64,000 nucleotides of DNA from Nemania diffusa (GCA_038501195.1 JBBPUQ010000008.1:1220001-1284000); one strand, 5' to 3'; counted from the first letter of the stretch, positions 12,961 through 25,450 are shown. The notes: generated by a model not told the origin, from the letters alone. Numbers and translations are program-made.

Positions 12961-13733
12961 TTATGAAAGATATGATGACTCCCTACAGTGTCTCGCACTC
13001 AACTTCAATATTAGGGGCGAAAGGGGCGTATATCTTGTAGAAGTGACGTCCATAATATGACACATGTACTGAAAGGAATAGGTCGTTACCTCATCAATAC
13101 TCTTTAGTTTGGCTCGGTCCGTCATTTTCTTGATAATTTCGGCACGCTGTTTGAATCTATAGAGAACAAACTCTGGTACCGAGACCATCAGTGAGTGAAC
13201 ATACAGGTCAAGAGCCACCTCGTAGAACTCATTCCCTGTAATCCTATTCTGCAACTCGGATGGAGCTCGGCCAAGCCGCGAGTTGGATTCTATAAAGCTT
13301 AAAACATGGGTTTAACAGGTCTAAGAAGCGAAGGAAATGATACCTAAGTCGATCTATGTTGAATCTAGAACACCAGGATCACTGACCAAGACTAGGCCTG
13401 TGTATCACTTTAATCGTCATGTAAATACAGAGATTAGAGGCCCTTGACTTCTGAGCCCTAATTAATAACTAAACCGACCTTCCTGGCGATCTTCGTATTG
13501 GGAGATCCGTCAAACTTGGACACATTGATGCCCGACTTGATCAGCTGGCTCGTGCGCTGCAGAGTACTACTTGCGGGTTTGATCAAAGGCCATTGCATGA
13601 TAGCTGAGACGACACGATCCAAGCTTCGCTCCGTGGGGGGTTTTGAGCAATAGCTTGGATTGTACCAGCGATTATGACCCTGAGACTTTCGAGCCAGCAC
13701 TATCAACCAAATACTGCATGTTTCTTTTGGCAT
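12961..13733 (-). pseudogene. Possible gene remnant, unknown family
   Basis: Two open frames on the minus strand, 13733-13458 and about 13289-12961, look like exons of one gene. The second begins after an acceptor-like TTTATAG and reads into ELQNRITGNEFYEVALD, then a charged helical segment (RFKQRAEIIKKMTDRAKLK) typical of real protein. I do not recognise the family. No clean donor joins the two frames, no convincing start context is visible, and the 3' frame runs out into non-descript sequence. It could be a degenerate gene or a small gene with more exons. Confidence 0.3.
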
Positions 13734-14319
13734 ATGTGCAGATGAAAGGGTGTGAGAAGCCGATGAATTAGGGCGGAAGTCCTTATAGTCTTCACAAGAT
13801 CTTCGTTATAAGTAAGGCCACAAAGGTTGCGCTCGATTACGTTAACATAATTGACTGTTTGTATTACGTACTCCGAGGTTGCAATATTGGTAGTCTTTGA
13901 AAGCTGATCAGCAATATGAAGTAGATTTCATTGCCCGGATGACAACTCCCACCGATATAACCGTTCAAGGGTCGGGTTTGGTACATAGACTGCAATTCCA
14001 GTAGGTCCCTAGACCGTGCTAGCTTTTAACCGGTGTGGGAGAGGTAACAATGCAGGGACCTGCATGCCCTAGATGTAATTTTTAAGACTAAGCAACTTGA
14101 CGCTGTTCCATCGCGGGCATCTTTGGATACTTGGAATGCGGAGAACACCAGGTTCCCTGTCGAGAGCCAAGTTTATCCGCACCCCTAGACAACTTGGCTT
14201 GCCTGTTACTCTCTGCTCGACAATGTACTGCCTCTTATACTCAAGCTATATCCATAGAGGCAGAGTATCGTACTAGTAGGGCCAACATCAAAACAGCGTG
14301 GAATGTGGAGGGATAGGAG

Positions 14320-14325
14320 TATAAA
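14320..14325 (+). promoter_or_regulatory. TATA box of the lectin gene
   Basis: TATAAA lies 118 bp upstream of the lectin start codon, followed by a pyrimidine-rich leader. Position and consensus both fit a core promoter. Confidence 0.5.
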
Positions 14326-14442
14326 GTCCTCGCTCTTCGCCATTCATTTTGCTTCAGAGATCCATCCATCTTGTCTCATCCTCATTACAAAGCCCAGTCC
14401 ATCGCCTCACTTTAGTCAATCAACTCTCATCATTGAACCAAG

Positions 14443-15129
14443 ATGCCTTTCAACGGTCCTGGTATCTATTCCATCGCGTCCTACCAAGGTCCTGATTGCA
14501 ACCTCAACTCCTGGGGCGGCGGCACACAGCTGGGCCAGCAAGTCAAGCTCTAGTAAGTCTATGCCATTTTCATATTGTGCTAGGGGCCGCGAGTCGAATA
14601 ACAAATGTCTAATGATTACATCGTTATAGCCCGAAGAATCCCCTCACCGACAATGCAAAGTGGCAGGTGGCCCTTGCCAGTGGGAGCGGAGACAGCGCTC
14701 AGTACTTCATCATCAATCTTGCTAACGGAGGTTACCTCACTGCTACTGGTATGTTATGAGACCCCAACAGTCTGGCGACAAAAGGTGTTCTATTTGGCTA
14801 AGAGCAAAAATAGAGAAGAATGAAGTCACTTCGTGCCAGTTCAAGTTGCCCACTGACCCAACAGTTCGCTGGACGATCAAGCACTACAAGAAGCAAGACA
14901 AGTATGATGTCTATACGTAAGTCTTCTTATTTCACAAACCCAGTGGCCACCAGTTATGACCAACCAAAACATCCACTCACGCATTCAATACTCGAATAGG
15001 GTCAATTCTGTCTCCGGCAACGGCCAGCTCAATGCGCAAGCTAGTGCAGCAGTCGTAGGAACCAACGTCCTCTCGTGGCAAATCGAGAATGGCGACAATA
15101 CCATGTGGTATTTTGATATTGTTAACTAA
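14443..15129 (+). CDS. Ricin-B-like beta-trefoil lectin, cytosolic
   Basis: Four exons, 14443-14552, 14630-14748, 14865-14916 and 15000-15129, encode 136 aa. The sequence has the look of a single beta-trefoil domain: GIYSIASYQG at the start, then spaced Q/N-x-W-like motifs (AKWQVAL, VRWTIKH, LSWQIENG) and a closing MWYFDIVN. There is no signal peptide, as in many small fungal ricin-B-type lectins, which stay in the cytosol and are often abundant in fruiting or resting structures. Some such lectins deter nematodes or insects; that role here is only inferred from the family. All introns have good GTAAGT/GTATGT donors. The promoter has a clear TATA box. The sugar specificity cannot be read from sequence. 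Confidence 0.75.
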
Positions 15130-16054
15130 TCATGTGACGGGAGTCTGATGATGGATCGATGATTTATTCACCTGATTTTCCCTTCCTCGCTCATTCGCCA
15201 AGCTTGATTGTATGCACCTTGGAAATCTTAAGACTGCTCTCACTCTATCGGATTCTAATAGGGTTTAAATACACTCGTTTCATATTGAAGTCTTGAATTT
15301 TTCATAAATATATCTCTCATATGAACTGTAATATCCTTTTGACTTGGGAATGACCTTGAGTTGGTTGTAGCAGAAGTAAGCTTTTAAAGATATTAGCAAA
15401 GATTGCTAACTCTTGATTAATCCGCGGTACGATCACGACATAAACAAGGTCTTGGCTGGCAATAATTCACATTGATACACTTCGAGGGCACCGGTCCCTT
15501 GCTGAGCCCATACCAGCTCCCTATTATATAATGGATCTAGAGGTAGACTAGACGCTATGTGCTCAGCGTGTTGTTGGCGGAGGACTACGCTCTCGGAAAG
15601 TCGTACGTTATTATTTTAATATCATGATAATTTATAGACCGTAGAGACTTTAAAAGAATTAGTAGCTAAATTAAATCATTGTTCTAAGCACTTACTAGTC
15701 TGATCTTCTGAGACAGAAACAAGAGACTGCCAGGGCAAGAGGAGTTGAGCTGCTAGTTTAGGCGAAGCTATTAGTACATAAAAGCCTGGAATTCGCCTAG
15801 CTGGATAAGTAGGAGAACTAGAGCTCCAGAGCTCCCTTGATCGCCTAGAGGACTGTCAACAATTTAAACACTTTCCTAAACCCTTGATCGATAACAAGTT
15901 ACCGCAGCTATTTATAAGTTACTTATAGCTTAGACGAAGGTCCATAAGCTATAATTTGAAAATGATCAGTATCACTGCTTAGCGGTTAAGACAAAGAATT
16001 AAACAAAAGCTTGGTATTTATTTTCCCTAAGAACGCTACCACCATAACTTAGAT
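15130..16054. other. Intergenic region with a dispersed repeat copy
   Basis: This region holds the 3' flank of the lectin gene, one copy of a dispersed 50-bp sequence (15531-15580), and about 450 bp of stop-ridden sequence that may derive from a transposon. No intact gene was recognised. Confidence 0.4.
15531..15580 (+). repeat. Dispersed 50-bp repeat, copy 1
   Basis: The stretch starts TGGATCTAGAGG and contains ATGTGCTCAGCGTGTTGTTG. It matches 25451-25501 in the same orientation with a few differences. The two copies bracket the NLR and Mps1 genes. It could be the end of a mobile element. Confidence 0.6.
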
Positions 16055-19000
16055 CTAGTTTTTAAGTAGAGCTATAATCTTATCCCCACACCAATAATTC
16101 CCTGCCGCTGCTACTATAACAGGCTCGGTAACCTGGATCTCCTTTCCCGCATTAAGGAGTAGAGCTATAATCTTCTCCCCATTATACCAATTCTTCGCCG
16201 CCTTTACTATCACAGGTTCAGTTACTTGAATTTGCTCTCCTCTCTCTTTAAGAAGTAGCGCTATGATCCTTTCCCCATTATTTGTATTCCCTACCGCCGC
16301 TAACATAACGGCTTCGGTAACCTGGATCTGCTTTCCAGCCTCAAGAAGCAGAGCTATGATCTTTTCCCCCCTAAAAGGATGCTGCGCCGCCGCTACCATC
16401 ACAGGTTCAGTCACCTGGATTTGTTCTCCTCGCTTTTGAAGAAGAAGAGCTATAGTCTTTTCATTCGAATTCACTGCCGCCACCATCACAGGTTCGGTTA
16501 CCTGGACCCGATTTCCTAGTTTCTCAAAGAGCAAAGCCATCGTCTTTGTAGCGTGCATACTCCTCACTACTGCTACCATAACAGCTTCAGCCACTGAGAC
16601 TCGCTCTCCCAGTTTCTCAAAAAGCAGGCTCATTATGTCTGTAGCATGTGTACTCCTCACTACTGCTACCATAACAGCTTCAGTCACTAAGACTCGCTCT
16701 CCCAGTTTCTCAAAAAGCAGGCTCATTATGTCTGTAGCATATGTACTCCTCACTACTGCTACCATAACAGCTTCAGTCACTGAGACTCGCTCTCCCAGTT
16801 TCTCAAAAAGCAGGCTCATTATGTCTGTAGCGTATGTACTCCTCACTACTGCTACCATAACAGCTTCAGTTATTGAAACTCGCTCTCCCAGTTTCTCAAA
16901 AAGCAGGGTCATGATGTCTGTGGTGTACCTACTCCTTACTACTGCTACCATAACAGCTTCGGTCACTGGGACTCGCTCTCCCAGTTTCTCAAGAAGCAGG
17001 CTCATTATGTCTATGACGTGTGTACTCCTTACTACTGCTACCACAACAGCTTCAGTAACTGGGACTTCCTCTTCTAGTTTCTCGAAAAGTAAAGCCATCA
17101 TATCTGTGCTGTATGAATTCCCTGTTGCTGTTATCATGTCAGCTTCGGTAACCTGGACTTGTGCTTTCCACTTTTCCAAAAGAAAAGTCATGAACCGCGT
17201 CCCATCAGAATACTCTGTCGCCGCTGCTAGAGCGCCCTCAACGACATAGACTTCCCCCGTTTCTAAAATCGTAGCCAAAATCTCCTCCCAACCACGATAG
17301 TGATCCAACACGCCTCTCATAATATTCTTGTCAATCTGGACTTGCTTCCCCCCTTTCTTAAGAAGGAGAGCTGCAATTTCATGCTTATGCTCCATCTCTA
17401 GAATAAATCTCATAGCGCTCTCAGTAACTTCAAGTTGGCTTCTCCGCTTCTCAAAAAGCAGTTTAACCACTGCTAAATGTTGATGTTTCATTCCTGCCTC
17501 CAACGGTGTCTCACAATCACCCGAAAATGAAGCGTTAACGTTAGCTTTAGTATCAAGAAGCATTTCAACCACAACTGGAAAGCCGGAACTTGATGCCAGG
17601 AACAAAGCTGTGCTGTAGTCCTCATTACGTGCTTTCGTATCGATGCCCTCCGCAACGTCCTCATCAAGAATGGCACGGACCACTCGTGCCAGCCCAAAGA
17701 AAGCCGCTATGGCTAAGTCAGTCCATTTCCCTACGTAGGGAGGATAATGGAACTCCATCCATTTTATATTAGGCTGTTCCTCATGCAGGCGGCACAGCTT
17801 GCGTGCTTCCTTAAGAAACTCATCGCATTTGTTTTGATCCTGCTCTCTATAGTGGAATGGCCAATGCTTGGCCGCATAGCGAAAAAATGGATAGAGATCC
17901 CCATCTGGCGAGGTATTCTGAGTGGGACCATCTAACTCCGGTAGAGATAGGTAACTGATGCAAGAAAGGGACATCACATTGTGACACTCAGGCAGCTTAA
18001 AGCTTCCTCTCCAGTTCCACTTGCAGCCGTCTTGCGGGCTTTCCGTCAGGAACTCTCTCACGGTTTGGTGAATGAAGGACAGCTTTGAGTCATGGAAATC
18101 GACGAGTAGCCCACAGAAATTTTTTGCTGTGCTCTTAAACGAGTTAGTATCCCAAAGGCCTTCCTCGGCTTCGGGATGTGACGTGAATGGGGGCGCCGCT
18201 GTAGCTAATGTAAGCGCATAGTTCGCTTCATCAACGCTGAGAGGTTTTGTCGCAGCGAGCATAAGCTGAAAAAGGATGCGGGTGTGCTTCGATTTCTTTT
18301 GGTCTAAGATCTTCTCGTATGCTTGGGAGTGCTCCTCGGGGAGACTTTTCAGGAGAGTCTCCACATCCGAGGTCCTGCTATAATCACTGGGGCTCTGTTC
18401 GATTATGTAGAATGTTAGACGTAACCAGAGATATGTACGGTTTTTCATGCCTTTCAGGCGCTCAGAAATGAGGTGACGATTATTCTCCGAAAGGTGGGAA
18501 ATCAGTTCCGGGATCTTAGCATCAATGACACGGTTAATATCTTTGTTGATTGCTAGAGAGTGGTCATCTCCATCAATTCGTAGACACGAGGAATTCAAGA
18601 GGCTTCCGATTGACTGCTCGATTGTATCGTAAGGTCGGCTCGTGACGAGGAACTTAAGTCTGCATGTGCGGCGAGAAGCCCCTCCGGTACTGGAAAAGAA
18701 ATCTTTTAGCTTGCCGATTAAGGTGTTTCTCTCGTATTCCTTGCACTCATCTAGGGCATCGATCACGCAGACGATCTCTCCGGCGTTTGGGGTAGTGGCA
18801 CAATCAAGCAGGGTATCCCAGAGCTCAGAAAAGTTCGTAGCTAGAGCGTTGCCGTAATTCTTATGCTTGTTTAGGGCATGGCTCATAAACTTGCCTGTCA
18901 AGTCCTGTATAAAAAGCTGGTGGAGAATAGCGGAAAGGGCATTAGCGCTACGCTCTCGCCTATCGTCGCCATCCTTGAAGAAGAAGTAACAGACGACAGA

Positions 19001-20375
19001 CGTCGCGGCGCTAGTAGAGAGCTGCCACTCGTCGATTAGAGACCGTGAGAGCACGGATTTTCCGCATCCAGGACCGGCTGAAATCCAGAGGAGGGCCGAT
19101 TCTTCGCTGTCGCGCCACGACCGGAAGTTGGAGTCCTCCAAGAACCACCCGCACGTGTTTTTGACTTTCTTAGGATTCAAGTTCTTATATCCTTCGTGAT
19201 CTGCTGCTAGACTAGCGAGCAGTTTCCGCTCCCACCGGTCCTGGCGGTAGTTCTGCTGTTCCTTCCTCTCCGCCTCTAGAATCTGGTATATTTGTTGAAG
19301 GGCTTCTCGTGACTTGTACATCTGCTCCAGATGCTGGTCACACTTTAGCTGAGTATCTTTAGCTCGAGTGATGCCTATGAGGCTTTTACACCCTTCGCTC
19401 AGCTCGTCCACATGAGAGGCCTTCTTCTCCCAGTCGTTCCAGCCGGCAACTTTCTGCCACGCACGAGAGAGCTGGGCGCTGGAAAGGTGGCAGATAGTCC
19501 GTGCTTGGTACTCCAAGATGTAGGAATACAACTCGATTAGACCGGCCACTATGACATTGTCGTGTGAACAGAATTCCTCGGGGAAAGTGTCCTGGTAGGC
19601 TTTCCAGTATATCTGGACGTGGTAAATTGCATCAAAGTGCGAGAGCATAGCTTCGTGCTGGGCTGTTGCGTTCGTAAGAAGCTGTATGGTTATTAGCAAC
19701 AGTGTGAATATCGCGGTAACGTCCACATACTGGAAGGAGAATCGAAACACCGGACCATGCTAATGCTGCGTACGGTTGCGTACTCAGCGCATCCTTAACA
19801 ATACCATTACACCAGACGAGGACTTTTGCCAGCTTCTCGGCTTGCGTCCTGAACTTAATGTCTTTACCGTGGAAAGTGACGTGCCACTGTTTATCCTCCC
19901 GGTTCTTTTGCAGTTGCTCCACGATTGATTTTGCCCGGCTGGAATCCAAGAAATTGGTCTGCGAGATAGTATCGCCACTAGCGACGGTAGCTGTGTGCGT
20001 GTTGTAATCATTAGCCAGCTCTGGTTCTCGTCTGGTGAATTCTTCGTATGCATCAGCCCAGATATTGGAGATCGCGGCTTCGGTTGTCGGTGGGTCATGG
20101 TGTGAGATTGGGGTCGGCCGTGAGGTGCCATCAGTAGCGGTCGACGAAGTTCCAGTTTCGACAGTATGGGAGACGGTGGTGACGGACGGCACGATGTGGG
20201 TTGCGCTAGGTTGTGGGCGGATGTCAATGCCTAGGCTTTGAGGACCTCCCGCGCCATCGGATGACTCTCTCGGTGAGGTCGCTTCACTCGTTTGCGGGAA
20301 GCCGTCTTTCGCTTGTCGCTTCAACTTGCGCTTTATTTTTGAGAAAAAGCGCATCGTGTGCTTCAAAAGATTCAT
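16055..20375 (-). CDS. NOD-like receptor: NACHT_N, NACHT NTPase, C-terminal repeats
   Basis: Two exons, 20375-19731 and 19681-16055, with a 49-bp intron (GTATGT...ACAG), give 1423 aa. Residues ~1-90 are basic then Ser/Thr-rich. Residues ~95-390 resemble the N-terminal domain of fungal NWD-type NACHT proteins, with ALAWSGVSILLP spanning into LLTNATAQHEAM across the intron. The NACHT domain has a Walker A GPGCGKS (~418-424) and Walker B VIDALDE (~521-527). After a winged-helix-like stretch come ankyrin-like repeats (LFLASSSGFPVVVEMLLD) and then about eleven 29-34-residue units of the VTEPVMVAAA...GEKIIALLL type. Six of these are nearly identical 31-mers. Fungal NLRs of this design are cytosolic switches in non-self recognition and heterokaryon incompatibility. 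The ligand is unknown, and no frameshift is seen. Confidence 0.92.
16536..17093 (-). repeat. Six near-identical 93-bp in-frame repeats in the NLR gene
   Basis: Units begin at 16536, 16629, 16722, 16815, 16908 and 17001, exactly 93 bp apart, each coding for 31 residues of the form MSLLFEKLGERV then VTEAVMVAVVRS. The three units from 16629 to 16907 are almost identical at DNA level. Differences cluster just after VVRS (variants such as TYA, THA, RYT and MHA), at the residue after GERV, and in a few single sites. More diverged 29-34-residue units continue to the stop at 16055. Confidence 0.9.
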
Positions 20376-21528
20376 ACTCGTTACAAGAGATACAGCAAAG
20401 AGGCCGAAGAGACTTCTAGATATCTAGATTAGCCCACCAAGGTGGTTTTCGGAACCTTTGCTCAACAAGCGTATATGAATTATCTACCTAGGTGGATTAG
20501 AGGGCGTTAGGCAGCGCCGTTACTGGCGGGCTGTGCCCAAACTGTAGGGCCCTCAGCTGCAACGAACGGCTGGCCTATCAGAATATCAGAATACTTGTCA
20601 CAGCATGGTTCATACGCGCCGCCACCAACAGCGATCAAATGTAACACCTCTTGCATACACTTAAAAATAAGGCATTTCCTGTGGGGATTGGGTATTATAG
20701 GAGGAAAGGCTAATAATGGCCTTTATGCAACCTTTGAAGGCAGGGAAATAAAAGCGCATCTGGCGCCCAGATGCAGTATTGAACGCTCAGCATGAACCGC
20801 CGACTTATTGTTGTGGTGCGGAGATCCCGGATTATCTGGATAGTCTCAAGTTTAGGTGGAGTCGTACTTGTAGGGAATAGTAACCTGCGCCTCAAACCAA
20901 ACGGGATCAATTGAATCTTTAAGTCTAACGAGGAAGAATCTATATAAAGCGCACGAAGTGCAGCACTTATATAGTGTTTCCTAAGCTCACTGGGGCCCAC
21001 TTATCCGTAACAGACGGACTTTGAACGGACCTGGATACTGATGTTGTAACTGTTCTTGGTCATTGGGTTGATACGGAGAAGCGTATGAGTGCTGCATTCG
21101 TTGTTGTTGTAGTTGACGACGATGGCGTTGGCGCACCAGCAAGAATGCTGCGCCTACCTAATAGCGATAAGAAATGCTGCTATAGCGCCGACCATGATGC
21201 CTCTAACTGACTGCTTAAAAATTGAGTGGCAGGGCCGAGTTTTATTTGCATATACCTTTAAACTCTTATTAGATATATATAAATAAGTTCGGCCCTATTA
21301 TTGGACTTTTAGGACACTATACCGAAAGGGGCATTTAAAGGGATAGTGACAGCGTAGTGGCAAGCCACTTGCTGTTAAATTTGGTGCATGTGCTTTGTGG
21401 TTATATTATATAATATTAAATTAGTCTTAATTACTAAAGTACTAAATCACAACTATGCTGAAAAAGCATATACTGCCGCTTTAAACACCAAGCAGTCATA
21501 CCGCTCCATGACCCTTAGCATCTCAAGA
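20376..21528. other. Intergenic region between NLR and Mps1 genes
   Basis: This holds the 5' flank of the NLR gene and the 3' flank of the Mps1 gene, both transcribed on the minus strand. Short frames here have no support. An AT-rich patch lies around 21240-21300 and 21390-21440. No repeat or RNA gene was recognised. Confidence 0.45.
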
Positions 21529-24325
21529 TCAAGGCGTCGGTTGTGCCACAGCTTTCTTGAGGCTCGCCCAGTAGGCGCTAGGCCAGGCGGCCAGGGCCAT
21601 GTCGTCCGCGGGCGTCCCGTCCTTACAGCGCAGTACGACATTCTGGATGACGCGGCCAAGCAGCTCTTCGGTGACAGGCAGAACTTTACCGTCTCCGGCC
21701 GCAGAGAGTGCTGGGTTGTATTCTTTGGGGTAGAGGAAGTCGTTGCCTTTAGACAGCAAGGTCTCGCACGTGGGACGGTTCTTCTGGTCACGACTCAGGC
21801 AGCGTTGCATCGTCTGTATCAGAGCGACAGGCACGCGCGACCCATCCTCCGTTGTCGCCGGGAATTTAATCCGGTAGGACCAGTTGACAATGGCATGGAT
21901 GCGCGACGGTGGCTCAGCTATCTTCCCAAAAGGCGGCATGCCGTAGACCATCTGGTACAGGATGCACCCCAGACTCCACACGTCGCTGGGTTTGCCGACC
22001 TTTACAACCTTGGGCGCGCCACTGGCCGGGATGTATAACTGCCCATTGTGGATCGACGTGAAGGCATATTGGGTTGAGTCCATTAGCGATTCAGGCGACA
22101 TGTAGTTGAGCGTGCCGGCCATGGTCTCACGGTGGACATTAATCGTCATGTCGGTCTGGATCGCGTTGGCAACGCCAAAATCGATGAGCTTCAGCCGGCC
22201 CTTAACAAGTACAAAGTTGGCCGGTTTGAGATCGCTGTGCACCACCGCCTGCGCATGGATCGCTCGCACGCATTCAAGCATTTCCTTCCAGTAGTATCGC
22301 ACAAATGCGATATTGAAGCTAGGTACTTCAGCTCTACTCTGGCGGTTCTTGAGGAGGGAGTGGAAGTCGAGTTCGCCAACTTCCATGAGCTGTTATCTAT
22401 CTTAACTACTTTTCCTTCTATGATAAAAAAGAGGGTAAATTCTTATAGACAGCGAAGATACTTACGACATAGAATGACTGCTTTTCTCTGTTCATTTCAT
22501 AATCTATGAGTTGAATGACACGCTCCACATCTCGCAGTCGTTGAAGTAGTTCAATTTCCCTTCTCAAGCCCTTCTCAGTAAGCTCGTCCGTATGCACGAG
22601 CGAAACTCGCTTCAAGGCTAACATAGTCCCTCTTTTTGTAGCAACGCGGAATACTTTACCCGAGCCTCCTCGTCCGATGTAGTCTACCCTCCTATAGGCT
22701 CTACCATTAACCCTCATCAAGAACTGCCTTTTCTTGATCGATTCGGTGGCCGTCGCGGTCTCGGCGAGAGACATCTTGGGGGGCGGCAGTGATGGTGCTG
22801 GCCGGTAGGAAGTATTCTGGCTTTTGACGGCTAAAGCTCTCCTCTCAGAGGAGATCACGGCCCGCTGCGGAGCAACCAATCCCGTGTCGAGACTGAGTGG
22901 CCTTGCTGGCTTGCTAAGTTCCTTGTCAAGGAGATTTATTGAGGCCTGTCTAAAGCTTACTGGCGCTGGAGCCTGCATTTCCTTGGCATGAACTGACGGG
23001 ATCTCTGGAATAAGCTCATGGTGTGGTGATTCGTTGTGGCTCGCAGTTCGTTGGGCATGCATGTCCAAGAAGCGGACCGGAGATACCTGCTTGCCGATTG
23101 CGCCAGGGATCGGGTGCTTTGTTTGAAAAGGACTGCCGAGTGCGGTAGAATTATGGAGTTTTGAGGTCGAGAGAGCCATGGCGGGCTGATTGATCACAGC
23201 AGGTTCAATATCTTGAGCTTGCTGAGTCTCAGGATCCTGAGCCGCGATGAGTGGCTCTTCGCCATGTGTTTCTACATCTTCTTCAGTCTGTCTTCGTTGG
23301 CCGCGACGAGCTGGCCCGCTGAAAAGACTACCAGAGACTCTAGTGACTCGCTTCAGGCGCGTCGTACTCCGAAACTCGAGATCCTCTCTCTTGCCTAAGT
23401 TGTTACTTCGTGATACGCTACTCACACTATCAGCAGTGTCGGCCCGCTCCGCGATAACAGGATTCTCTGGTATACCAGCATCACTATCCGTCCCGAAACG
23501 CTTGGAAGTAACAGCTGATGAGCCTGCTGAGTAGATCCTTTGTCCGGATGAACCAACTAAGATCCGGACTGTGCGCACTGATGAGATTGGCGTCTTGATG
23601 CTTGTTTGGACATACTCTTGCTTTGGCTGCCGTTCGTCCATCTCAGCCTGTGTCTGGAAATGCGACTCTCCTTCGATGGATCTAGTCTTGCTCTTCGCTC
23701 CTGTCCTCTGCGTAGACGCCGACATGGAGCGTGGCAACCCGTTGTGCAGAGTTCCGCGCCCTAGTGTATTACTGAGACGCACGACTCTCTTTCTAGCAGC
23801 CGGGCTGCTACCTCGATTTTGGGATGCGGCTGGTGACGTTGGCCGGGCGGGCGGGAGCTGCAGGCTGTCAGCCCGTGTGTTTCTCCTAATCTCGCGCTCC
23901 TGAGCACTTTCCCGCAGATCGCCACGATCCTTTGATGTGGATGAGCTGCACCGTGTGCAGACCCTGGGCGGAGGCTGGGCCGATGGGGATGCTGGCCGCT
24001 CGCCTGGTATAGCACATACGGTGCCAGGTTCGGATTGCCCGTTATTGAGCAGCGCCTTTGTGAAGGCACTTAATCTCATCGGCATGAGAATCTCATCATC
24101 GGAGCTGTCATGAGACGCAGAGTATTGTTGCACGTGGGATTCCGATTGCGCTTGCGGCTGTGGCTTCGTATTTTCTCGCGTCGTTGCGGATGGTGATGGC
24201 TGCGATTCGCTTGGATTGAGCTTCGACGTTGAGAGCTGCCTCAGAGCCTGTCTTGCAGAAGTCCTTCTCCCCAAGGACATCCTGTGGCTATCGGTATCGA
24301 CTGGTAATGACGGTACTGCAGCCAT
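21529..24325 (-). CDS. mps1: Mps1/TTK-family dual-specificity protein kinase
   Basis: Two exons, 24325-22466 and 22389-21529, with a 76-bp intron (GTAAGT...ACAG), give 906 aa. The open frame extends upstream to 24460, but 24325 is the likelier start because MAAVPSLPV leads into a basic SLGRRTSARQALRQL segment typical of fungal Mps1. Residues ~1-540 are disordered and Ser/Pro-rich with a SAFTKALLN motif. The kinase domain (~545-850) has GRGGSGKVFRV, the ALKRVSL lysine, the TTK-type catalytic loop HSDLKPANF, DFGVAN, GTLNYMSPES and SDVWSLGCILYQM. Every catalytic residue is present. Mps1 acts at kinetochores in the spindle assembly checkpoint and in spindle-pole duplication. It is normally single-copy and conserved, so this is a housekeeping gene beside a fast-evolving NLR. 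Confidence 0.92.
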
Positions 24326-25450
24326 ACTCGTCGGCACAGTGAGTTCAATGATTGACACCTTTTTTTTTTCTGCGCTGCCGATGATAGTCAACCAAGCCCG
24401 CGGCTTCTTAGGCGAGCTCCCGAGCAGAACAAACGTGTAGAGAAGCCTATATTCACACAAGTTTGATGGTGTCCATGGAGGATCATAATATACTAAAGTA
24501 CTTTGGCGCGGTACGCAGGACTATGTTTTAGGTTACTGAGCCGTGAGCCAATCAGAAGAAGCTACACCCTACACTGTTGTTGCTTATGTCAACCAGTATT
24601 AACCAAAGCCAGTGTTCAGTATTGCTTTTTATAATGTTTCACCCGAGAGTTTGGGGCAGAAAAATTGTTATCCACATAGACAAAAATAGGTGCTTGTGAT
24701 AACCAATAGCCGTAGTAAGATACGTCTACTTAGGTGGGCAGAGAAAGGATTTAGAAACGGCCGAGGCCGGATCTAATTGCGTTGCTACTCTGCACGAGAT
24801 GGTCGCTTTGCAGTAGAGGTATATAGGCAAGAAGCAAAAATGTAGCACACTTTTTTAAATAGTCAAGCTTTGTCTAAAAGCCATAATTTTCTGCTTTTAA
24901 TAGCAAGCCCAAACTTGCTTTAAAAACTATGCTTGATAATAACATTACAAAATTTAGCTATAAATATTAAATATATTAGTAAATTTATATTAAGTTTTAT
25001 TATTATATATTAAATTTTTTTTTAAACTTATTAACCTGATTTATTATATAATAAAGATTAAAGATCTTAATTAATATATTAAATGTTATCAATTTTAAAA
25101 ATAAAATTTATTTTTATAATTTTCTAAGACATTTCTTAGCATTGTGTATATACAGGCTGGCTCGGTCCCCTTTTCTCTAGAAAAACCTAAAGAGTAAAAG
25201 ACCTTTTAACGCCATAGCCATTTATTAGATCAATAGGAGACATAATCCCAAGTCCAGTATAACTGCCCTTGTGACACTATATATTGTTCATGCCGATAGG
25301 GTATTATCGGTGTCCGTTTTACTCCGTCGTACTTGCCGATTCCGTTGGCAGTAGTATTAGCGATTGATTAAACTTGCATGTATTCCATTCAGCATTACCA
25401 TTCACCTAGTCTGCTTACGAATATATCACCTCGTCTATTAAGATTTGTAT

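Larger units (their letters stand above)
9790..14442. other. Decayed gene-poor region with AT-rich blocks
   Basis: This 4.6-kb stretch holds AT-rich tracts near 10420-10620 and 11850-11950 and many short broken frames. On the minus strand near 11170-11270 a short frame contains CRRCGKDHG before a stop, loosely like a zinc knuckle of a retroelement, but too short to call. A possible gene remnant at 12961-13733 is listed separately. The general look is of old, mutated mobile DNA. Confidence 0.4.

Noticed and set aside
16055..17100. CRISPR-like array of regular repeats
   Set aside because: The units are 93 bp, in coding frame and contiguous without spacers; the organism is a fungus.
16635..17249. 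204-aa open frame on the + strand with strong internal repeats
   Set aside because: It is antisense to the NLR repeat array; its repeats only mirror the 93-bp units. The minus-strand frame continues through a complete NACHT protein.
21388..22038. 216-aa + strand frame
   Set aside because: Antisense to the Mps1 kinase domain, which has all catalytic motifs on the minus strand.
16055..24325. NLR plus adjacent kinase as a single receptor-kinase operon-like unit
   Set aside because: The kinase is clearly Mps1 with a housekeeping role, and 1.15 kb separates the two genes; proximity alone is not support.
24326..24460. N-terminal extension of Mps1 by 45 residues
   Set aside because: The extension is hydrophobic and unlike Mps1 N-termini; the ATG at 24325 begins a typical basic, Ser-rich start.
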